Shown piece after piece: positions 1 through 6,520 of a stretch of DNA of 6,520 nt (the stretch's first letter is position 1; each line of letters begins with the position of its first letter). Both the position numbers and the translations under genes were made by a program. The DNA lies in contig JAURYZ010000151.1 in assembly GCA_030653635.1 (NCBI GenBank), positions 1-6,520 on the forward strand, given 5' to 3'. Under the pieces are notes generated by a model. It searched no databases. It had not been told where the DNA came from and worked only from the letters and a program-made list of their open reading frames with translations. This stretch comes from Coriobacteriia bacterium. Lineage in GTDB: Bacteria; Actinomycetota; Coriobacteriia; Anaerosomatales; JAHIQC01.

Positions 1-1629
1 GGCCTCACGCGTGTAGCGCCGGACGATCTCCCGGATCGCCTCATCGGTGAACTCGACCCTAGAAGGGGTCAGGCCGTGCTCTTGGACCTGCTTCGGGATG
101 AGGTACTGGTGCGCGATGTGCGCCTTCTCGTCTTCGGTGTAACCCGGGAAGTGGATAACCTCCATCCGATCGCGCAAGGCGGGCGGAATTGGGTCAAGGA
201 GGTTCGCGGTGGTTATGAACATGACGTTGGACAAGTCGAACGGCGCCTCGAGATAGTGGTCCTGGAAGGCATTGTTCTGCTCCGGATCGAGCACCTCGAG
301 CAATGCCGAGGTCGGGTCGCCTCTGAAATCCGCGCCGACCTTGTCGATCTCGTCCATCATGAATACGGGGTTGTTCGTGCCGACCTGGCTTATCGACTGG
401 ACGATCCGACCCGGAAGCGCACCGACGTACGTGCGCCGGTGACCGCGGATCTCAGCTTCATCGCGCACGCCACCGAGCGACATGCGGATGAACTCGCGCC
501 CTAGGGATCTAGCGATCGACTTGCCGATCGAGGTCTTGCCCACGCCGGGAGGACCGACAAAGCACAGGATCGGTCCGCGCATATGGTCGGTCAACTTGTG
601 CACGGCCAAGTACTCAAGGATCCGCTCCTTGACCTTCTCAAGGCCGTAGTGGTCCTCATCCAAGATGTTCTGAGCGTCCACCAAGTCGAGCTTCTCCTCG
701 GACTCGGTCGTCCATGGAAGGCCCGTGAGCCAGTCCAGATAGGTCCGGATAACCGAGGTCTCGGCGCTGGCAGACGGCATCTTCTCCAGCCGACCGAGCT
801 CCTTTAGGGCCTTCTCAGCGACCGCCTCGGGCATATCGGCGAGTTTGATTTTCTCCTTGTACTCATCGACTTCCGCTTGGATCTCATCGTACTGACCGAG
901 CTCCTGCTGGATAGCCTTGAGCTGCTCGCGCAAGAAGTACTCGCGCTGGGACTTGGTCATCTGGTCCTTAACCCGATTTTGGATCTTGGAGCCCAGCTCC
1001 AAAATCTCAAGCTCCTTACGGAGAAACTGAGCTACCTTCAAAAGGCGGCCGTTGGGACCTATGGCCTCGAGAATCTGCTGCTTCTCCTCTATTTTGAGGT
1101 TGAGGTGGAAGGTGATGAAGTCCGCCAGTCGGCCCGGCTCCTCGATGGTCGAGGTAGCCATCAGCACTTCTTGCGGAATTGGCTTTCCAAGCTCGGAGGC
1201 CCTCTCGAAATCCCCAGAGATCGCGCGCATCAGCGCCTCGGTCTCGGGCTCCACCTTGGTCTCCTCCTCAATGACCTCCACGCGCACGAGGAAGTACGGG
1301 TCGGTCTGCAGCCACTCAACTATGCGTATCCGCTGCTGCCCTTCGACCAAGGCCTTTGCGGTGCCATCCGGGAGTTTCAGCTCCTGCATCACGGTAGCCA
1401 CACAGCCGATCTCGTACACGTCTTCGCTCGTGGGATCCGCATCCTCGGCATGTTTCTGGGTCACCAGGGCGACCATGTGCCCTTGGCGCATGGACTCCTC
1501 AAGCGCATTGATAGAACGCTCGCGACCCACGAACAGCGGAACTACGAGATTCGGGAACACGATCAGGTCCCGCAGGGGTATCAGCGGAAGGACGTCGGGA
1601 ATCGGTGCGTCAAGAGCTTGCTGTGACAT
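1..1629 (-). CDS. lon: ATP-dependent protease Lon (C-terminus cut by window edge)
   Basis: Lon is a cytoplasmic homo-oligomeric AAA+ protease that degrades misfolded and some regulatory proteins. Reading the minus strand from the ATG at 1629 gives 543 uninterrupted codons to the window edge, against about 780-820 residues in the usual family. Visible parts are the LON substrate-binding domain (about residues 11-200, opening with [11 protein letters not shown]), the helical region with [15 protein letters not shown] at 231, Walker A GPPGVGKT (359-366, Lys365), Walker B MMDEID (Asp426, Glu427), and the arginine-containing PPALRDRME segment (Arg486, Arg488). The C-terminal Ser-Lys protease domain lies off the window, so its integrity cannot be judged. 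The start is supported by AGGAG 12 bases upstream and by the normal distance to LIPLRD. The gene is divergent from the next one. No clear HAIR (HspR) or CIRCE heat-shock operator was found upstream. Identity is very secure. Confidence 0.97.
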   Translation of the reverse strand, partial: MSQQALDAPIPDVLPLIPLRDLIVFPNLVVPLFVGRERSINALEESMRQGHMVALVTQKHAEDADPTSEDVYEIGCVATVMQELKLPDGTAKALVEGQQRIRIVEWLQTDPYFLVRVEVIEEETKVEPETEALMRAISGDFERASELGKPIPQEVLMATSTIEEPGRLADFITFHLNLKIEEKQQILEAIGPNGRLLKVAQFLRKELEILELGSKIQNRVKDQMTKSQREYFLREQLKAIQQELGQYDEIQAEVDEYKEKIKLADMPEAVAEKALKELGRLEKMPSASAETSVIRTYLDWLTGLPWTTESEEKLDLVDAQNILDEDHYGLEKVKERILEYLAVHKLTDHMRGPILCFVGPPGVGKTSIGKSIARSLGREFIRMSLGGVRDEAEIRGHRRTYVGALPGRIVQSISQVGTNNPVFMMDEIDKVGADFRGDPTSALLEVLDPEQNNAFQDHYLEAPFDLSNVMFITTANLLDPIPPALRDRMEVIHFPGYTEDEKAHIAHQYLIPKQVQEHGLTPSRVEFTDEAIREIVRRYTREA

Positions 1630-1641
1630 GCTTTCGGCTTT

Positions 1642-1646
1642 CTCCT
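1642..1646 (-). promoter_or_regulatory. Ribosome binding site of lon
   Basis: AGGAG is read on the minus strand, 12 bases before the ATG at 1629. The spacing is on the long side, but no better site or alternative start lies nearby, and the resulting N-terminus fits the Lon family. Confidence 0.6.
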
Positions 1647-1655
1647 AGTGTGTCA

Positions 1656-1664
1656 TGCGATAAT
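1656..1664 (+). promoter_or_regulatory. Candidate extended -10 promoter for the plus-strand gene series
   Basis: TGCGATAAT reads as a TGn extension followed by GATAAT, five of six matches to the TATAAT consensus. It lies in the most AT-rich part of the lon divergent spacer, about 90 bases before the likely start of the next gene. No good -35 hexamer sits 16-18 bases upstream, as is often the case for extended -10 promoters. The call rests on motif matching only. Confidence 0.35.
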
Positions 1665-1675
1665 CATTCTGCCCG

Positions 1676-1681
1676 ATTCTA
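1676..1681 (-). promoter_or_regulatory. Candidate -10 hexamer for lon
   Basis: On the minus strand 1681-1676 reads TAGAAT, five of six matches to TATAAT, and would give a leader of roughly 40 bases before the lon ATG. The sequence 16-18 bases upstream is G-rich and offers no -35 element, so this is weak. If both this and the plus-strand candidate are real, the two promoters face away from each other with overlapping control regions. Confidence 0.2.
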
Positions 1682-1751
1682 CGACACGGTACACCTGCGC
1701 CCCTGCGCATCACTGCAGAAAGGCGCTCTGGACTTGGAGATACCCGAAGAC

Positions 1752-3731
1752 ATGCACCATGCTGCGATTCTGCGCTCAAGAGCCCCGAAGCTCATTGCCA
1801 GTGCCCTCGTTCTGAGCCTGCTGCTCGCGACATCAGCGGCGACCGGATCACCCACCAGTACCTCTGATTCGACCCCGGCAGGCACCCCCTTCGTGACACT
1901 GAACAAAGGTGCGGTCTCCACTCCGGTTGGCGGTTCGATCTCATTTAGCGTCGACGTAGCAGTCGATCGGCCAACGAGCTATCTCGAATCCAGGATTCAG
2001 ATTCGCAGCTCGAGTGGGCGCTTGATGTACCAAAAGACCGAGGTCCGCAGCAATGTACCCACCGGGTCCGTAAGCATCAGCTACAAGCACGACTTGTCCC
2101 CCTCGGACCTGAGGCCAGGCGCCTACCCGATCGAGCTTCGAGTGCGCACCCAATCCAACGGTGTACGCGAGTGGGTGCTCAACGACGATCTGTTGGTCTA
2201 CGACCCATCAACCGGCTCGGTACCTGTGGCTATCGTCGTCAAGATCCAAGCGTCACCATCGATGGACGCGGAGGGTCGCTTTGTCGTTGATCCATCACAG
2301 TCCACCCGGGCACGTGACGAGGCCGCCACACTGGCACGCCTCATTCTCGGGAACCCGTCGCTGCGCATCACGCTCGCCATCCCTCCGGTGGTGCTCGAGG
2401 AATGGCTGCGCGCAAGTCAGGGGTACGCCTGGGTCAGCGTGGAGGGCGTTGTCGACGTCCCCGCTGACGCGGCGGCCCCCAAAGCCTACGCCGATACGCT
2501 GAGTCTGCTCAAAAGAGCGGTTGCCTCCGGTCGACTCGAGCTGGCCGATGTCCCTTACGCACTACCTGACACCGGCGCACTGCAAAGAGGAGATCGCCTC
2601 GAGGATTTGGGCATGCAACTTTTGCGAGGCCACTCGGCCACTTTCGCCGCACTTGAGAGCTCGCCCGCAGCCGGGGTCGTCACAGCCGACGACCTGATGC
2701 CGCTTCATGGGGCATCCGAGCTGCGCCGGGCCGGTGCGACCTTCGCCGTGCTCGATCCGGCCAGCCTCGACTCATCGGAGACCACGCCAGCCTCCGGAGC
2801 GTACGACGTACAGGGCGTGCCCGGCCTAGCGGCTCTCGTTCTGGACCCCGAACTATCGGCCTGCCTTGAGAGCGCCGCCGCTTCGCAGTGCACCTCACGG
2901 GTGTTCAGCCGTTCGATTATTGAGACTTTGAGCGCGCCGATCAGCGCGGTGGTATCAATGGGACCGGGCTATCGCGCGAGCATGGCCGATCTGAGCCTGT
3001 GTCTAGCAGATCTCACTGAAGCCCCGTGGGCCTCTTTCGTCACGGCGAGCCAGGCCGCAGCTACAAAGAAAACGGAGTCGGTCGCCCTTGTGGCCACGGC
3101 CCCAACGACACCTGGTGCCCCTTCCGGATACTGGGATGAAGTCGCCCGGTCCCGCAGGTACGCAGCGGCGTTCTTGGGCGCAGTGGGCGTGAACGACCCC
3201 GAAGCTCAAACAGCGTCCGATCTGTCACTCGTAGCGCAAAGCGCACTTTGGGCAGGGCCGGACCTGAACTGGGGTTCCGCCGATCGAGGACGCGCGATCG
3301 CGGCCGCCTCAATCCGCGAGTCCTCAGCCGTGCTCGATGCCATCACCCTTGGAGCCAGCGATATCACGCTCTCGAGCGCAAACGGAGAGGTGCCGATCAG
3401 CATCACCAACTCCTCGGAAAAGACGCTCTCCTTGAGCATCCGTACCCGCGCGACAGGCATGAACGTTGCTCCGAGACAGACCGATGTGATCGAGGTAAGA
3501 CCTCAGGAGAACTTCGCCACGATACCCGTCGATCTGGGCCAGTCCCTGTCCGGGAAGCTCACAGTTCAGCTCTATGCCGAGGACCTGTTGATCAATGAGA
3601 AAGTGGTCGCGGTTCGCGCCTCATTTCTAGATCGCCTCGTGCTTATCGGGGGACTCGCGCTCGTGTTGGTAGGCATGTTGCTCTTCATCCGCCGAAGAGT
3701 ACGTTCAGTAGCACGTGCTGATAACATGTAA
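1752..3731 (+). CDS. Secreted, C-terminally membrane-anchored envelope protein, DUF6049-like
   Basis: The 659-residue product has a signal peptide (basic residues at 8-13, hydrophobic 14-27, probable cleavage near Ala29-Ala30), then a Thr/Ser-rich linker. A beta-rich Ig-like domain follows (about 45-150), then a mixed alpha/beta region (about 157-470), a second beta domain, a transmembrane helix (629-646) and a basic RRR stop-transfer tail, so most of the chain should face outward. The VPYALPDTGAL segment and the C-terminal pattern DITLSSANGEVPISITNSSE resemble DUF6049 proteins, which in actinobacteria usually sit beside murJ. This match is from memory of the family, so the assignment is moderate and the biochemical role is unknown. 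No NodB-type or other catalytic motif is evident. Cysteines occur only at 371, 380 and 417. The ATG at 1752 was chosen because the signal peptide follows directly and GGAG lies 12 bases upstream. TTG at 1734 is an alternative. The frame stays open back into lon, but that stretch does not look coding. Confidence 0.85.
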   Translation: MHHAAILRSRAPKLIASALVLSLLLATSAATGSPTSTSDSTPAGTPFVTLNKGAVSTPVGGSISFSVDVAVDRPTSYLESRIQIRSSSGRLMYQKTEVRSNVPTGSVSISYKHDLSPSDLRPGAYPIELRVRTQSNGVREWVLNDDLLVYDPSTGSVPVAIVVKIQASPSMDAEGRFVVDPSQSTRARDEAATLARLILGNPSLRITLAIPPVVLEEWLRASQGYAWVSVEGVVDVPADAAAPKAYADTLSLLKRAVASGRLELADVPYALPDTGALQRGDRLEDLGMQLLRGHSATFAALESSPAAGVVTADDLMPLHGASELRRAGATFAVLDPASLDSSETTPASGAYDVQGVPGLAALVLDPELSACLESAAASQCTSRVFSRSIIETLSAPISAVVSMGPGYRASMADLSLCLADLTEAPWASFVTASQAAATKKTESVALVATAPTTPGAPSGYWDEVARSRRYAAAFLGAVGVNDPEAQTASDLSLVAQSALWAGPDLNWGSADRGRAIAAASIRESSAVLDAITLGASDITLSSANGEVPISITNSSEKTLSLSIRTRATGMNVAPRQTDVIEVRPQENFATIPVDLGQSLSGKLTVQLYAEDLLINEKVVAVRASFLDRLVLIGGLALVLVGMLLFIRRRVRSVARADNM

Positions 3732-3762
3732 GCACTCGGCTCGGCTAGCTCGCCTAAGCAGT

Positions 3763-3766
3763 GAGG
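3763..3766 (+). promoter_or_regulatory. Ribosome binding site that decides a GTG start
   Basis: GAGG (within GTGAGG) ends five bases before the GTG at 3772. The upstream in-frame ATG at 3715 lacks such a site, overlaps the preceding gene, and would put about 19 mostly polar and basic residues ahead of the signal-anchor. This site therefore favours the shorter protein. Confidence 0.6.
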
Positions 3767-3771
3767 TTCTT

Positions 3772-4131
3772 GTGAAGAAAATCATAGGTCTCATCATATC
3801 CGTGGCGATACTGGCTACACTGCTCAACGACGCGGGCGCGTATTTGGCTGGATGGAACAATCTCGACGTCATAGCGCAGCAATGCGCCATAACCGCGTCA
3901 TCCAGCATATCTCGTGAACGCGATGATGTTGCCACGACCGCCGCGCAGTACGCGGCGTCCCAAGGGGCAACGGTATACCTGTTCGACCAGAACGACACGA
4001 CAGTCCATGTATGGGTCGAGATGCCCATTCCAAAGACATGGGTGCTTGGACGGGTGACGGCCCTGTATCTAGGACAGCCGATCGACACACCCTACAAAAT
4101 CAACACGGAGAAGACCGCGACGTGGCGCTAA
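3772..4131 (+). CDS. Small exported or membrane-anchored protein of unknown function
   Basis: I do not recognise this 119-residue protein. It starts at GTG 3772 with KK and a hydrophobic stretch (about residues 4-18), typical of a signal peptide or N-terminal anchor. There is no lipobox; the single cysteine (Cys38) is too far in. The remainder (about 30-119) holds an alanine-rich helix (DDVATTAAQYAASQGA, about 50-65), a beta-like stretch with VHVWVEMPIP, and a C-terminal part with several Thr, Lys and Trp. A helix ending in ASQGA, then a V-x-V-x-V strand and a Pro, is loosely reminiscent of the mature part of TadE-like pilus-associated proteins, but this is too weak to name it. The gene lies 40 bases after the DUF6049-like gene and 40 before the PIN-TPR gene, on the same strand, and is probably co-transcribed. 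Its neighbours suggest an envelope role. Confidence 0.75.
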   Translation: MKKIIGLIISVAILATLLNDAGAYLAGWNNLDVIAQQCAITASSSISRERDDVATTAAQYAASQGATVYLFDQNDTTVHVWVEMPIPKTWVLGRVTALYLGQPIDTPYKINTEKTATWR

Positions 4132-4171
4132 CCACAACGCTTGCCGAGGGAACAACCAAAACGAGGAGCCG

Positions 4172-5263
4172 ATGAGGACCGTCCTGCTCGACACCAACGT
4201 GCTGATCGCCGACCCGAACGTCCTGTTCGCGTTCAACGATGCCGCGATCATCATCCCTGAGACCGTCTTGGGAGAGCTCGACAAGCTCAAAACCTCGCGC
4301 GCCGACGCCGACCTGCGTTTTCGTGGCCGCGAAGTGAGCCGCACGCTGTTCGAACTGTCTGAGCAAGGCAGTCTCATCGGTGGTGTCGAGATGCCCGATG
4401 GAGGCACGCTGCGCGTCGTACCGTTCGATGCGGACGCCGACCTGCCCGACGGACTGTCCACGCGCAACGCCGATGACAAGATTCTTGCCGTGGCCTATCA
4501 GGTCTGCAAGGATGACTGCGAGCATCTCACCGTCATCACCAACGACCTCAACATGCTGCTCAAGGCCCAATCACTCGGGCTGGACGTGCAACGATACGGC
4601 GACGGGGTAGAAGGCAGCTTCGCGCGACGCTTCATCATCCGGCCGTTCCAACGCTATCGAATCCCCCTGGCAATCCTCGGCATGTCGCTTGGTGTATTCG
4701 CGGCGATCGTGTTCGTCGCCATGAGCTTCAGGACCGACGGCGGGATTGCAGACAAGATCAGCGTCCCCCCGGAGTTGCGCGAGACCTTCACCGCGCCGCA
4801 GCTTCAGATATACACCTTGCTTCAGGAGATAGAGAACAACCCCGAAAGCGCCAACGCGCTGCTCGACCTTGGCAATATCTACTTCGAACTGGGCAACTAC
4901 CCGCGTGCGAGCACGTTCTACGAACGCTACGTTGCGCTGCAGCCCGACAACATGGACGCCGCAACGGATTTGGCAGCCGCGTACTTCTCGAGCGGCAAGA
5001 CCGATCAGGCGATCTTGGCAGTCAACAGCGTGCTCGCCAAGTACCCGGAGCACGTAAAGGCGAACTTCAATCTGGGCGTCATGCTGTGGCAAGGCAAGGG
5101 TGACTTGGCTGCTGCCAAGAAACAGTTCCAGCGCGTCGTGGAGCTGACGGTCGACTCAACAGACCCCAATGTGGTCAGTATCAACAAGGGCGCAATGGGC
5201 AATATCGTACAAATCGAAGAGACGCTCAAGGGCAGCTCGCAGGGAACTACCGGAGGGGCATAG
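4172..5263 (+). CDS. PhoH-type PIN domain - transmembrane helix - TPR fusion protein
   Basis: This 363-residue protein joins three parts. Residues 1-145 are a PIN domain of the type found at the N-terminus of PhoH/YlaK proteins: LDTNVLIADP (Asp7), VLGELDKLK (Glu35), NADDKIL (Asp101, Asp102) and TNDLNMLLKAQSLGL (Asp125). The four acidic metal-binding positions expected of a PIN ribonuclease are present, so RNase activity is plausible but unproven. A basic stretch (Arg152, 153, 157, 161, 163) precedes one hydrophobic helix (164-186). By the positive-inside rule the PIN domain is cytoplasmic and the C-terminus outside. Residues 224-325 form three consecutive 34-residue TPR units (about 224-257, 258-291, 292-325), probably a protein-binding surface, followed by a Gly/Ser/Thr tail. 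There is no PhoH ATPase domain. It is not a typical VapC toxin: it is longer and has no antitoxin gene beside it. ATG 4172 has GAGGAG just three bases upstream. Its end carries the trxB ribosome binding site, so the two genes are probably translationally linked. Confidence 0.93.
   Translation: MRTVLLDTNVLIADPNVLFAFNDAAIIIPETVLGELDKLKTSRADADLRFRGREVSRTLFELSEQGSLIGGVEMPDGGTLRVVPFDADADLPDGLSTRNADDKILAVAYQVCKDDCEHLTVITNDLNMLLKAQSLGLDVQRYGDGVEGSFARRFIIRPFQRYRIPLAILGMSLGVFAAIVFVAMSFRTDGGIADKISVPPELRETFTAPQLQIYTLLQEIENNPESANALLDLGNIYFELGNYPRASTFYERYVALQPDNMDAATDLAAAYFSSGKTDQAILAVNSVLAKYPEHVKANFNLGVMLWQGKGDLAAAKKQFQRVVELTVDSTDPNVVSINKGAMGNIVQIEETLKGSSQGTTGGA
5252..5258 (+). promoter_or_regulatory. 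Ribosome binding site of trxB inside the PIN-TPR gene
   Basis: GGAGGGG sits eight bases before the trxB ATG and inside the last codons of the upstream gene, whose stop is only three bases before the trxB start. This arrangement is typical of translational coupling. Confidence 0.75.
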
Positions 5264-5266
5264 AGC

Positions 5267-6205
5267 ATGGAGCAAGTTGACATCGCAATCATCGGCGGAG
5301 GTCCTGCGGGACTTGCCGCCGCGCTGTACTCGTCCCGGGCGCGCGCGAGCACAATCGTGTTCGAGCAGGGCATCCCCGGTGGCCAGATTGTGACCACCGA
5401 CTGGGTCGAGAACTATCCCGGTTTTCCGGCCGGAATCTCGGGCCAAGAGCTTGGCGACCTAATGACCAAGCAGGCCGAGGAGTTCGGGGCTGAGATACGC
5501 TCGTTTACGGCGATCACAGCAATCGAGCCGTATGACCTTGACTTCAAGCTCACCACAGGCGAGGGCGATGAGATCATCGCGCGAGCCGTCATCTTGGCAA
5601 CGGGCGCCGTCCCCAAGAAGCTCGGCGTGCCTGGCGAGGCCGAGTTCACGGGACGCGGAGTCTCGTGGTGCGCGACCTGTGACGGCGCACTGTTCCGCGA
5701 GAAGGTCGTCGCGGTGATCGGCGGCGGGGATGCCGCGGTCGAAGAAGCGCTGTTTCTCACCAAGTTCGCAAGCAAGGTGCACCTGATTCACCGTCGCGAC
5801 GAACTGCGTGCGACCAAGTGCATCCAGGAGCGCTGCTTTGCCAACGAGAAGATCGAGATGCAATGGAGCCGCACCATCAAGGAGATCAAGGGCGCTGAAG
5901 GCAAGGTGGCTGGCCTAGAGCTGGCCTCCACGAAAGGTGAGCCCGACGTGTTCCTCCCGCTGGACGGCATCTTCATCTTTGTGGGCATCGATCCGGCAAC
6001 CGCTCTTGCTGGCGAGCTTGTCGAGCTAGACGAGAAGGGGTACATCAAGATAGACCACGACGGGCGCACCTCATGGCCCGGGCTTTACGCGGCAGGAGAT
6101 GTGACCGATTCTGAGCTCAAGCAGGTCATCACGGCCGCAGCAAAAGGTGCGTCGGCGGCGTTCGAAGCGCTCCGGTTCATCGACGAGAAGGTCTGCTCCA
6201 TCTAA
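5267..6205 (+). CDS. trxB: Thioredoxin reductase (NADPH)
   Basis: TrxB is a cytoplasmic homodimeric FAD enzyme that passes electrons from NADPH to oxidised thioredoxin. The 312-residue length is normal for the low-molecular-weight bacterial type. Motifs in order: FAD-binding GGGPAG (10-15), the GGQ-x-ENYPGF region (38-53), the ATG motif (111-113), the redox-active CATCDG (Cys135 and Cys138), the NADP-binding GGGDAA (152-157) with HRRDELRA (175-182), which is typical of NADPH preference, and the C-terminal FAD motif AAGDV (near 276-280). Trp134 precedes the active-site cysteine, where Tyr, Phe or similar is common. There is an additional cysteine pair, Cys185 and Cys190, directly after the NADPH motif. 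The gene begins three bases after the PIN-TPR stop and lies 39 bases before trxA, its protein substrate. The start has a strong ribosome binding site, and the FAD motif begins at the expected distance from it. Confidence 0.97.
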   Translation: MEQVDIAIIGGGPAGLAAALYSSRARASTIVFEQGIPGGQIVTTDWVENYPGFPAGISGQELGDLMTKQAEEFGAEIRSFTAITAIEPYDLDFKLTTGEGDEIIARAVILATGAVPKKLGVPGEAEFTGRGVSWCATCDGALFREKVVAVIGGGDAAVEEALFLTKFASKVHLIHRRDELRATKCIQERCFANEKIEMQWSRTIKEIKGAEGKVAGLELASTKGEPDVFLPLDGIFIFVGIDPATALAGELVELDEKGYIKIDHDGRTSWPGLYAAGDVTDSELKQVITAAAKGASAAFEALRFIDEKVCSI

Positions 6206-6244
6206 CGCGTGCGCGGAGCGACTGTCACCGAAGGGAGCTTGGGT

Positions 6245-6520
6245 ATGGCCGATCTGGTTCAGATCACCGATGCGGGTTTCGAGGCCGACGTCGTCGGCAA
6301 CGCGAAGCCTGTAGTGCTCGACTTCTGGGCACCATGGTGCGGCCCGTGCCGCATGATGGAACCCGTACTGCATGAGATCGCCGAGGAATTCGCAGACAAG
6401 ATCGTCATCGGCAAGCTCAACGTCGACGAGAACCCCGCGACGGCGCAGAAGTTCGACATCCTGTCGATTCCTACGCTGCTCGTGTTCGCCAATGGCGAGG
6501 TCGTCAAGAAGCTCGTGGGC
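6245..6520 (+). CDS. trxA: Thioredoxin (C-terminus cut by window edge)
   Basis: Thioredoxin is a small cytoplasmic dithiol reductant for ribonucleotide reductase, peroxidases and other targets, and is recharged by TrxB. The 92 codons present, of the usual 105-110, show the FWAPWCGPC active site (Cys32, Cys35), the buried Asp26, the KLNVDENP strand-helix junction, and the cis-proline segment SIPT (Pro76). All match the E. coli-type numbering. AAGGGAG ends seven bases before the ATG at 6245. The 39-base gap after trxB contains no terminator-like hairpin, so the two are probably one operon. Only the last helix is missing, beyond the window. Confidence 0.97.
   Translation, partial: MADLVQITDAGFEADVVGNAKPVVLDFWAPWCGPCRMMEPVLHEIAEEFADKIVIGKLNVDENPATAQKFDILSIPTLLVFANGEVVKKLVG

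Noticed and set aside
76..1626. Three long plus-strand open frames (76-504, 583-807, 877-1626)
   Set aside because: They are antisense to lon, whose minus-strand frame gives an unmistakable Lon protein. Their translations show no family motifs.
1624..1655. Inverted repeat TGACA ... TGTCA (1624-1628 and 1651-1655) spanning the lon ribosome binding site
   Set aside because: The arms are only five bases with a 22-base spacer and do not extend, so chance is the simplest explanation.
1605..1751. N-terminal extension of the DUF6049-like protein back to the ATG at 1605
   Set aside because: It would overlap the start of lon and put about 49 residues of non-signal sequence before a clear signal peptide.
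3731..3737. AGCACTC resembling half of a CIRCE operator
   Set aside because: The second half (GAGTGCT) is missing at the required spacing.
3715..3771. ATG at 3715 as the start of the small exported protein
   Set aside because: It overlaps the end of the previous gene, has no good ribosome binding site and places polar and basic residues before the hydrophobic segment. GTG 3772 with GAGG five bases upstream fits better.
4172..4610. VapC-type toxin-antitoxin module
   Set aside because: The PIN motif set is of the PhoH type, the protein continues into a membrane helix and TPRs, and the upstream small gene encodes an exported protein rather than a DNA-binding antitoxin.
4069..5863. Long minus-strand open frames opposite the PIN-TPR and trxB genes (for example 4100-4570, 4571-5092, 5459-5863)
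   Set aside because: The plus strand carries well-supported proteins with conserved motifs. Antisense frames of this length are expected in high-G+C coding DNA.
6206..6244. Terminator or hairpin between trxB and trxA (CGCGTGCGCG near 6206)
   Set aside because: The short GC palindrome has no long stem and no T-run. The gap is better read as an operon spacer holding the trxA ribosome binding site.

Overview
The window holds six protein-coding genes and no recognisable RNA genes, mobile elements or CRISPR arrays. High G+C, dense same-strand packing and the gene content suggest a member of the Actinomycetota. A Coriobacteriia-like anaerobe is plausible, but that rank is inference from gene style and context, not from a marker gene.

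Layout. Positions 1-1629 (minus strand) carry the N-terminal two thirds of the ATP-dependent protease Lon, cut by the left edge just after its AAA+ module. A 122-base divergent spacer separates it from a plus-strand series that runs to the right edge. The series contains: (1) a 659-residue signal-peptide protein with a C-terminal membrane anchor, resembling the actinobacterial DUF6049 envelope family; (2) a 119-residue exported or membrane-anchored protein of unknown function with a GTG start; (3) a 363-residue fusion of a PhoH-type PIN nuclease domain, one transmembrane helix and three TPR repeats; (4) thioredoxin reductase trxB; (5) thioredoxin trxA, cut by the right edge after 92 codons. 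The gaps are 40, 40, 3 and 39 bases with no convincing terminator, so the five could form one transcription unit. The tightest link is PIN-TPR to trxB.

How they may work together. TrxB and TrxA form the NADPH-driven cytoplasmic disulfide-reducing system. The upstream genes encode envelope proteins plus a membrane-tethered nuclease-like protein whose TPR domain is predicted to lie outside the membrane. In mycobacteria a DUF6049-type gene (Rv3909) lies a few genes from trxB and trxC, with murJ/mviN and sigM between. Here a small exported protein and the PIN-TM-TPR protein occupy that interval. This arrangement, and the PIN-TM-TPR fusion itself, are the most interesting content of the window. 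The lon gene is divergent and probably independently controlled.
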